Assembly (NCBI GenBank): GCA_007131125.1
Contig: SLRE01000236.1
Coordinates: forward strand, 1-5,031
From: Bacteroidales bacterium
GTDB taxonomy: Bacteria > Bacteroidota > Bacteroidia > Bacteroidales > UBA7960
Reading direction: 5' to 3'
DNA length: 5,031 nucleotides
Shown here piece after piece: positions 1 through 4,647 of this stretch. Each line of letters opens with the position of its first letter. The first letter of the stretch is position 1. Under the pieces are notes generated by a model, which ran no database searches, was not told the origin of the DNA, and saw nothing but the letters and a program-made list of their open reading frames with translations. Made by a program: the position numbers and the translations under genes.

Positions 1-333
1 AATGCTGTAACCCAGGTAATGGACATTCAGCAGCAAAGCCAGATGCAAATGATCCAGATCATTGAAGACAATGATATGTCCGTTGAACGCTTTAACGAGC
101 TGATGATGGAAAGCCAGCAGGCTCCTGGTGAAGAGATTGACGCACCTGCAGAAGAGGTAGCAACATTTGAAGAGATCTCCACAGAGATCATGCAGATCCA
201 GGACGATATGGAAGATGTAATTACCGAAGCCATTGAGGACCAAAACATGACCCTTGATGAGTATGAAGCCATTTTGGCCGCTTATCAGCAGGACCCTGAA
301 TTGCAGCAAAGAATTCAGCAGATGTTGCAGTAA
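1..333 (+). CDS. DUF4168-family protein, 3' part (5' end outside window)
   Basis: The reading frame is open from base 1 to the TAA at 331-333, giving 110 visible residues. The first ATG in view (base 19) is preceded in frame by sense codons (N-A-V-T-Q-V) that fit the family pattern, so I read it as internal and the gene as starting upstream. The visible part holds two similar helical segments. The first has a QQ/M-rich helix followed by MSVERFNEL. The second, after an acidic Pro/Glu linker, has an amphipathic helix followed by MTLDEYEAI and the ending DPELQQRIQQML. This 'helix, S/T-x-E/D-x-F/Y, dp-L-x-x-R-I' layout is characteristic of DUF4168 (PF13767). From memory these are usually exported small proteins of unknown function. 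The chain is very acidic and rich in Gln, Met and Glu, with no Cys or Trp. Any signal peptide would lie outside the window. A strong terminator follows 20 bases after the stop, so the gene ends its transcription unit. Function is unknown. Confidence 0.8.
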   Translation, partial: NAVTQVMDIQQQSQMQMIQIIEDNDMSVERFNELMMESQQAPGEEIDAPAEEVATFEEISTEIMQIQDDMEDVITEAIEDQNMTLDEYEAILAAYQQDPELQQRIQQMLQ

Positions 334-353
334 AATAATTTCGAATTTTTTAT

Positions 354-390
354 AAAAGAAGGCTGCCTTTGGGGTAGCCTTCTTTTTTTT
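354..390 (+). terminator. Rho-independent terminator of the DUF4168 gene
   Basis: AGAAGGCT at 357-364 pairs perfectly with AGCCTTCT at 376-383. The stem continues through a G-U pair and two G-C pairs (365-367 with 373-375) around a five-base loop, and extends outward by A-T pairs. It runs directly into an unbroken T tract to 390. It lies 20 bases after the DUF4168 stop codon. This is a textbook intrinsic terminator. Confidence 0.92.
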
Positions 391-650
391 ATTCCCACTC
401 AATAATGATGGGGTTTAAAAAGGCTTTCCAAACATCTTATCAGCTTATTTTCATTTCCACTGGCAATTATTCCCTAAATTTCAGAAATTTGCAATAAGGG
501 TAAGTGGTTTGAAAGGGCCAATGAAATTTACCATAAAGAAAAAACAAGCCATGCCAAAGGGTTTGACTCACAGGGAAGTGGTTATGCCATGGCGGGTTCC
601 CCCGCATAAGCGGGACAGGCATATAAACAAATTAATCAAAAAATAAGCGC
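391..650. other. Intergenic region without a convincing gene
   Basis: About 260 bases lie between the terminator and the plug-domain gene. I see no ATG-started gene of useful length and no good TAnnTTTG promoter; the nearest is TAAATTTC at 475-482. The region contains an AT-rich perfect palindrome, AAATTTC-A-GAAATTT, at 476-490, and a compact GC-rich palindromic element at 583-623, listed separately. A start-less frame, open from 478 to the stop at 607-609, reads like plausible protein (WFERANEIYHKEK and so on) and could be a decayed gene remnant, but chance is not excluded. The promoter for the gene at 651 should be here, but I cannot place it confidently. Confidence 0.6.
583..623. repeat. 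REP-like nested palindromic element
   Basis: TATGCC at 583-588 is the exact reverse complement of GGCATA at 618-623 and encloses three short GC arms: GCGGG (592-596), CCCGC (601-605) and GCGGG (610-614). The middle arm can pair with either outer GCGGG through a four-base loop (TTCC or ATAA), so two alternative hairpins compete. GCCATGGC at 586-593 is a further palindrome. The GC-rich content stands out from the AT-rich surroundings. Short intergenic elements of this form are often dispersed (REP- or MITE-like) in bacterial genomes, but repetition cannot be shown from one copy. It lies 27 bases upstream of the plug-domain gene and could also act on its leader RNA. Confidence 0.5.
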
Positions 651-1013
651 ATGACAAAAATAATCGGCTGTCTGGTCCTGTTTTTTTTGCTTTCCGGGTT
701 TTCACCCACAGAAAGGTATTTATTGCAAAAAAACGGAAGCGATGAAGAGCTGCTGGTCAGGGTAATCAAAGAGTTGGCTGAAAAAGGGGATATTTCAGAA
801 AAGCCACTGGTGGTATTGGATGGAGTTCCTTATCGGTACGATATTGAGTTGAAGGATTCCCGCTTGCCGATTAAAAGTGAAGAAATTGACAAAATACAGG
901 TGATTGACCGGGAAATGGGGGTGCAGGTTTATGGTGACAGTGCCCATGGGGGCGTGCTGCTGATTACCACCAAAACACCTGAACCTGAACAGGAAAATGA
1001 TTCAACTGAATAA
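651..1013 (+). CDS. Small exported protein consisting of a stand-alone TonB-receptor/SusC-type plug domain
   Basis: This 120-residue protein begins with a short positive charge and a hydrophobic stretch (residues 4-17, IIGCLVLFFLLSGF) that reads as a Sec signal. Cys7 is too early for a lipobox, so a lipoprotein is unlikely. Residues 51-108 match the plug-domain signature of SusC-like TonB-dependent receptors: KPLVVLDGVPY (51-61), then PIKSEEIDKIQVID (73-86), then VYGDSAHGGVLLITTK (93-108). In full receptors this is followed by a 22-strand barrel; here the chain ends in a charged tail after 12 more residues. No CarboxypepD-like domain precedes it. Only the ATG at 651 can start it, because an in-frame TAA lies at 633-635. 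There is no clear ribosome-binding site, as is usual in Bacteroidota. It probably acts in the periplasm or at the outer membrane, but its partner and role are unknown. It may be a true small plug protein or a receptor fragment; the intact signal, frame and stop favour a real gene. Confidence 0.8.
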   Translation: MTKIIGCLVLFFLLSGFSPTERYLLQKNGSDEELLVRVIKELAEKGDISEKPLVVLDGVPYRYDIELKDSRLPIKSEEIDKIQVIDREMGVQVYGDSAHGGVLLITTKTPEPEQENDSTE

Positions 1014-1038
1014 AATCTTTTTCCTGAATCAGTTTTTT
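998..1038 (+). terminator. Possible terminator overlapping the end of the plug-domain gene
   Basis: TGATTCA at 998-1004 is the exact reverse complement of TGAATCA at 1025-1031, which is followed by G and six Ts (1033-1038). The 20-base loop is long and the stem AT-rich, and the left arm lies inside the coding sequence. A shorter competing hairpin, ATTCA-AC-TGAAT (1000-1011), uses the same left arm. The T tract in the right place supports a weak terminator, but the stem is marginal. Confidence 0.35.
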
Positions 1039-1103
1039 ATTCCAGATAAATAATTACCACCTGGCTGGTCAAAAACCATCATTGTAATTTTAAAACCCAG
1101 GCT

Positions 1104-1508
1104 ATGCAAAAAACCATTAAGATAAAGACCCTGGCCCGGGAAGGGCTATACGATATAACCCGTCGGGTAGAAAGTATTGTTTCCGAATCCGGGATAAATG
1201 CAGGCATGGTGAATGTGTATGTAAGGGGAGCCACCGCCGCCATCATGATACAGGAAAACTGGGATGAATCGGTACAATCGGATGTGGTAAACCTTTTAAA
1301 GAAGTTGATTCCACGGGGGGTATGGCAGCATGATGCCCAGGACGGAAACGGGGACTCCCACCTTAAAGCCGGCATTGTCGGGCCACAGGAAACCATCCCC
1401 GTGATGAACGGAAAAATGGCCCTTTCCACCTGGCAAAATATTTTTCTTTGCGAATTTGACGGCCCGAGAGATGAGCGGGAAGTTGTAGTGACCATTTCCA
1501 GGGCCTGA
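1104..1508 (+). CDS. YjbQ / UPF0047 family protein (secondary thiamine-phosphate synthase-like)
   Basis: The 134-residue length is normal for the YjbQ family (PF01894). Characteristic blocks appear in order: GLYDIT (14-19), SGINAGMVNVYV (29-40), the active-site strand GATAAIMIQEN (42-52), DGNGDSHLKAGIVGP (80-94), IPVMNGKMALSTWQ (98-111) and IFLCEFDGPR (113-122). His86 in SHLK is the conserved histidine. The family forms small cytosolic trimers; members show weak thiamine-phosphate synthase activity and can suppress thi mutants, but the natural reaction is unsettled. The usual HTT/SA block, as in E. coli YjbQ (QHTSA), is RGATAA here, so the histidine is absent; I recall a related subfamily carrying GSTA at this place. 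The ATG at 1104 is the only start after the in-frame TAA at 1047-1049. A near-match to a -7 element (TAATTTTA, 1085-1092) lies just upstream. The gene is convergent with the flavocytochrome, with no visible functional link to it. Confidence 0.9.
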   Translation: MQKTIKIKTLAREGLYDITRRVESIVSESGINAGMVNVYVRGATAAIMIQENWDESVQSDVVNLLKKLIPRGVWQHDAQDGNGDSHLKAGIVGPQETIPVMNGKMALSTWQNIFLCEFDGPRDEREVVVTISRA

Positions 1509-1718
1509 AAAGAAAAACCAATCAACCAAACCCACGAAAGGCAAACAAAACAGCAGCAAACAGCAGCAGCAAACCAACCAGGTCGCCCATCCTGCGTATG
1601 GTTTTATAAAATAACTTTTTATGCTTTTTGATGGGTTTCTTCATTACTCAAGTGGGTTTTGGGTTTTAAACTGTCACATTAATTTTTGTGATAAATTAAA
1701 TTATCCCCATTGGTGTTT
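1509..1718. other. Convergent intergenic region with a T-poor CAG/CAA tract
   Basis: This region separates the ends of the YjbQ gene and the minus-strand flavocytochrome. From 1507 to 1582 (76 bases) the plus strand has a single T (1522) and is made of A, C and short G runs, including CAGCAGCAAA followed by CAGCAGCAGCAAA at 1551-1573. The second half is T-rich. Weak AT-only stems, such as ATAAAA (1606-1611) with TTTTAT (1617-1622) followed shortly by five Ts at 1625-1629, could give some termination of the YjbQ transcript. I see no strong intrinsic terminator for either gene. An inverted repeat TGTCACA (1672-1678) / TGTGATA (1687-1693) is present, without a clear role. Confidence 0.5.
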
Positions 1719-3029
1719 TTAAATGATCTGAAACCTTTCGGAATAGATCAGCCGCCAGTCAATCCCTAAATCCCGGAGAGACAGTTCAGCCGCATCCTGC
1801 ATGGGCTTGGGCCCGCAAATATAAAAGGCAAAATCCTCCGGGTTGTCCGGCAGGTTCCTTTCCAGCAATTCTGTATTTACAAGTCCCTCCTCTCCTTCCC
1901 AGCCTTCCGGGGGTTCTTCCAGCAAATGGATCACTTTCAGGTCAATATCCTGCTGAATTTCTTCCAGCTCTTCCCTGAAGGTCACTTCCTCCCATTTAGG
2001 ATTGGCATAAACCAATATGGCTTTTCTGGGGTCTTTTTGTTTTTGCATGGTTCTGAGCATACTCATGCCGGGGGTAATGCCAATACCGCCCATCACCATA
2101 TAAAGGTTTTTACCGGCCAATGGGGTAAAGGAACCAAAAGGACCTTCCAGGAAAGCTTTCGTGCCGGGTTTGATATTTTTCCATGAGGAAGTAAAATCTC
2201 CCAATGCTTTTGCTGTAAGGGAAATCATAGGTTGATCGCAGGCCGAAGAAAAGGAAAAAGGGTGCTGTTGAAGGGAAAACGGACTGGGTCCAAGGGTAAT
2301 CCAGACAAATTGCCCGCACTTATAATCCATGCCTTTATGCCCGACCGGTTCAAGGTCCAGGGTCCAGCAGTCATCGCGTTCGGGCTTTACCCGGGTTACC
2401 TTCCAGGGTCTTTTGCTGCTGAGCCAAGGCCTTACAAGGCGGGTATGAAACACCAGGTAGCCATAAAAGGCAAAAATACCCACCAGGATTATTCTTTTCC
2501 ATAGAGGATCAAGGTAATGGGCAACCTGCCAGCTATGGGAAACCCCGACAAAAAGAATTCCCAGCGACAAGACTCCGTGCACCAGCCTCCAGTTTTCATA
2601 ACTGAGGCCGAATTTCAACCGCCAGATGCTGGAAGCTGTCAGCAAAATCAAGGCAATGGATACAAAAATCAGTGCCAGGGCCCGTGGCAGGTTTTCACCC
2701 GGATCAAAATACCGCAAAAAATCACTGTCGGCCATTATGATGATTACAGGATGGGCCAGGATAAACAAAAATGCCAGGATCCCCATTTCCCGGTGATATT
2801 GCAAAATGTTGTCCATCCCAAAGCTGGCAGCAATTTGCTGAATGCGCCCCGAAAATAAAAACTGCAGGCCTAAAATTCCCAGGCCGATAAAGCCAAGTGC
2901 AGCCCCGGCTTCCAGGGCAAAGCCCCTGTATTCAGGCTTGGTACCCGCTACTGCGATAAAAATTGGAATCAAAGCCAATACAAGATATACCAGCAACCAG
3001 AACAAACCTTTACGATACGAATATTTCAT
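1719..3029 (-). CDS. Ferric reductase-like transmembrane flavocytochrome (NOX/FRE type, NAD(P)H:FAD domain)
   Basis: Using the ATG at 3029 the protein has 436 residues. The N-terminal half has about six membrane helices (roughly 7-29, 39-59, 81-100, 116-134, 149-167, 179-195), matching the ferric reductase-like domain (PF01794). Two His pairs, each 14 residues apart (His79/His93 and His151/His165), are the expected ligands for two stacked b-type hemes. The C-terminal half is a ferredoxin-reductase-like module: FAD-binding HPFSFSS (256-262), GPFGSF (296-301), the nucleotide loop GGIGITPGMS (314-323), ICGPKPM (404-410) and a near-terminal Phe433 that may stack on the flavin. There is no 2Fe-2S domain. 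Such proteins pass electrons from cytosolic NAD(P)H across the inner membrane to ferric iron, oxygen or another acceptor; the acceptor cannot be read from sequence. A GTG at 3038 would add three residues; I prefer the ATG. No iron-uptake gene or clear Fur box is visible beside it. Confidence 0.9.
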   Translation of the reverse strand: MKYSYRKGLFWLLVYLVLALIPIFIAVAGTKPEYRGFALEAGAALGFIGLGILGLQFLFSGRIQQIAASFGMDNILQYHREMGILAFLFILAHPVIIIMADSDFLRYFDPGENLPRALALIFVSIALILLTASSIWRLKFGLSYENWRLVHGVLSLGILFVGVSHSWQVAHYLDPLWKRIILVGIFAFYGYLVFHTRLVRPWLSSKRPWKVTRVKPERDDCWTLDLEPVGHKGMDYKCGQFVWITLGPSPFSLQQHPFSFSSACDQPMISLTAKALGDFTSSWKNIKPGTKAFLEGPFGSFTPLAGKNLYMVMGGIGITPGMSMLRTMQKQKDPRKAILVYANPKWEEVTFREELEEIQQDIDLKVIHLLEEPPEGWEGEEGLVNTELLERNLPDNPEDFAFYICGPKPMQDAAELSLRDLGIDWRLIYSERFQII

Positions 3030-3155
3030 AAGCAACACATAACGGCCGTCTTTGCATTAATTTAAAAAACCTTGCAACAAAAAAGGCTTTCTTCCTTCTG
3101 CAACAGAGGCCGGGGAAAAACCAAAAAAGAAAAAGGAATCATTTTACCTTAGCCG

Positions 3156-3163
3156 CAAAATTA
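3156..3163 (-). promoter_or_regulatory. Candidate -7 promoter element for the flavocytochrome gene
   Basis: Read on the minus strand this is TAATTTTG, an exact match to the Bacteroidota -7 consensus TAnnTTTG. A possible upstream TTG lies at 3190-3188, with a 24-base spacer that is longer than ideal. The resulting leader would be about 120 bases. Within that leader a weak stem (minus strand AGAAGG at 3099-3094 with CCTTTT at 3086-3081, running into further Ts) looks faintly like an attenuator. A degenerate plus-strand element, TACCTTAG (3145-3152), lies beside it. Confidence 0.45.
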
Positions 3164-3248
3164 GTTTTTTTTATTATGTTACGGGTGCAAGCAAAGAACC
3201 ATTTCCTGAAACAACTTTTTAAGTGTTGTGAATAGTTGATCAAAAATC

Positions 3249-3281
3249 GGGGTAGTGCATAAAGCATAGTTGAAAAACCCC
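3249..3281. promoter_or_regulatory. Inverted repeat and direct repeat in the ilvA promoter
   Basis: GGGGT at 3249-3253 pairs with ACCCC at 3277-3281, which ends directly at the -7 element. Inside it, TGC (3256-3258) can pair with GCA (3264-3266). The octamer ATAGTTGA occurs at 3232-3239 and again at 3266-3273, the first copy running into the perfect palindrome TTGATCAA (3236-3243). This arrangement around the expected RNA-polymerase site could be an operator. No known regulator motif is recognised, and short repeats in AT-rich DNA may be chance. Confidence 0.3.
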
Positions 3282-3289
3282 TAACTTTG
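3282..3289 (+). promoter_or_regulatory. -7 promoter element of ilvA
   Basis: TAACTTTG matches the Bacteroidota -7 consensus TAnnTTTG exactly and is followed by C, as is common. Its last base is only four bases before the ilvA ATG at 3294. Transcription normally starts a few bases after this element, so the mRNA would begin at or next to the start codon. No good TTTG -33 element is seen about 20 bases upstream. Confidence is limited by the missing -33 box. Confidence 0.6.
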
Positions 3290-3293
3290 CGCC

Positions 3294-4511
3294 ATGAGCA
3301 AACTGCCAGAATATTCCGATATAATAAAAGCCCAGCAAAGACTGAAAGGAGTGGTGAAGGTAACCCCTTTGGAGCACAGCAAGTCGTTTTCGGCCATGTC
3401 AGGGGCCAATGTTTACATGAAGCTGGAAAACATGCAGTCCACAGGCTCTTTTAAGGTGAGGGGGGCTTACAACAAGCTTTGTACCTTAAATAAAGAAGAA
3501 CTGAGCAATGGGGTAGTTTGTGCTTCTGCCGGAAACCACGCACAGGGAGTGGCTTTTGCCGCCAGGATTCTTGGGTTAAAGGCCACCGTTTTCATGCCTG
3601 TTTTCACCCCTCCGCTAAAAGTAATAGCTACCCGCAACTACGGGGCCGAGGTGGTTTTGGAGGGAGAATCCTTTGACGATGCGCAGGCTGCAGCCATGCA
3701 ATTTAAAAAAGAAACAGGGGCTGTGATCATTCATGCTTTTGACGACCCTTGCATCATCGCCGGTCAGGGCACCATCGGGCTGGAGCTTTTTCAGGCCAAT
3801 GATTCCATACAGGATGTGCTGGTGCCAATAGGGGGAGGTGGTATGATTTCGGGTATCGCAATTGCACTCAAAGAAATGAACCCCGATATCCGGATCATTG
3901 GGGTGGAAGCCGCCGGGGCCCAGTCCATGAAAAATGCCCTGAAGCAGGGAAAGCCTGAAAAGCTGACCAAAATGCAAACCATTGCCGACGGTATTGCTGT
4001 TAAAACACCCGGTAACCTTACTTTTGAAGCTACCAGGCAATATGTTGACGACATCCTGCTGGTAGAAGATGCTGAAATCGCACATGCCACCTACCTGCTT
4101 TTGCAGAGAGCTAAAATCCTGGCCGAGCCATCGGGTGGAGCCGCCATGGCAGCCGTTCTGCAAAAAAGACCCGAGTTTGAAGGCCGCAACGTGGTGCCCG
4201 TGATCAGCGGCGGAAATATCAACATGGGTCTTTTGGAGCAGATCCTCGAAAAAGGCATGATGGAAGAAGGGTTGCGTGCCCGTATCGCCGTGCTGATCCC
4301 CGATGTGGCCGGAGAGTTGAGGTCTATCATCAGCATACTGGAAAACCTCAGGGCAAACATTAATGAGATCTCACACGAGCGCTCCATCACCACGGTACCG
4401 GTGGGTTTTGTTCTGGTTACCCTCACCTTCAACCTTCAGGAGAGTGTGCAGCTTGACATGATATGCAAGGCCCTGAAGGGAAAAATGAAAAAATTTGAAG
4501 TATTGAAATAA
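3294..4511 (+). CDS. ilvA: Threonine ammonia-lyase (threonine dehydratase) with one C-terminal ACT domain
   Basis: This PLP enzyme deaminates L-threonine to 2-oxobutanoate and ammonia, the first step toward isoleucine, in the cytosol. The 405 residues match the single-ACT form of the family. Visible motifs are STGSFKVRGA (49-58) with the PLP lysine Lys54, the substrate loop SAGNHAQG (78-85), the phosphate-binding GGGG (180-183), AEPSGGAA (277-284) and ISGGN (304-308). Residues about 328-405 form an ACT domain (RIAVLIPDVAGELRSIISIL and onward), which in this family binds amino-acid effectors such as isoleucine or valine. The ATG at 3294 is the only reasonable start: an in-frame TAA is at 3282-3284 and the next Met is residue 35. 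The gene stands alone between its own promoter and terminator, with no other ilv gene beside it. The single ACT and length also occur in catabolic (TdcB-like) dehydratases, so a biosynthetic rather than degradative role is inferred. Confidence 0.95.
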   Translation: MSKLPEYSDIIKAQQRLKGVVKVTPLEHSKSFSAMSGANVYMKLENMQSTGSFKVRGAYNKLCTLNKEELSNGVVCASAGNHAQGVAFAARILGLKATVFMPVFTPPLKVIATRNYGAEVVLEGESFDDAQAAAMQFKKETGAVIIHAFDDPCIIAGQGTIGLELFQANDSIQDVLVPIGGGGMISGIAIALKEMNPDIRIIGVEAAGAQSMKNALKQGKPEKLTKMQTIADGIAVKTPGNLTFEATRQYVDDILLVEDAEIAHATYLLLQRAKILAEPSGGAAMAAVLQKRPEFEGRNVVPVISGGNINMGLLEQILEKGMMEEGLRARIAVLIPDVAGELRSIISILENLRANINEISHERSITTVPVGFVLVTLTFNLQESVQLDMICKALKGKMKKFEVLK

Positions 4512-4535
4512 CCTCTCCCAAAAAATTGAACCTTC

Positions 4536-4563
4536 AGCCGGGCAGGTTTAACCCGGCTTTTTT
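4536..4563 (+). terminator. Rho-independent terminator of ilvA
   Basis: AGCCGGG at 4536-4542 is the exact reverse complement of CCCGGCT at 4552-4558, with a nine-base loop, and the stem runs into six Ts (4558-4563). It lies 24 bases after the ilvA stop codon. A second GCCGGG at 4570-4575 could compete for the same CCCGGC arm, which would break the terminator; see findings. Confidence 0.9.
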
Positions 4564-4647
4564 ATTCTTGCCGGGTGAGCACAATAATCCGTTAGAAAAA
4601 GGTGTTTTAATAATTCAAGAGAGAACTATATATAAGATCTTTTTTCT

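Noticed and set aside
19..333. ATG at base 19 as the true start of the DUF4168 gene
   Set aside because: The frame is open to the window edge and the first visible residues continue the family's first helix, so the true start is probably upstream.
1079..1525. Long antisense frames over the YjbQ gene (148 and 93 codons)
   Set aside because: They lie opposite a well-supported conserved gene, have Cys/Ser/Pro-rich shadow composition and match no family I recognise.
1650..1667. GGGTTTTGGGTTTT repeat as a G-quadruplex or telomere-like signal
   Set aside because: Only two or three G runs are close together; four are needed.
1672..1693. TGTCACA-N8-TGTGATA as a CRP/FNR-type operator or terminator
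   Set aside because: The half-sites are in the reverse order of a CRP site, it lies between two gene ends, and no T tract or promoter adjoins it.
1926..3042. Plus-strand frames opposite the flavocytochrome
   Set aside because: The minus-strand protein has all family motifs; the plus-strand frames look non-protein-like and overlap one another in different frames.
3176..3235. 19-codon frame (MLRVQAKNHFLKQL and so on) upstream of ilvA as a leader peptide for attenuation
   Set aside because: It has no run of Ile, Val, Leu or Thr codons and no terminator/antiterminator pair follows. The best promoter lies downstream of it.
3615..4432. Antisense frames opposite ilvA (182, 99 and 113 codons)
   Set aside because: ilvA motifs are intact throughout, and these frames are typical complementary-strand shadows.
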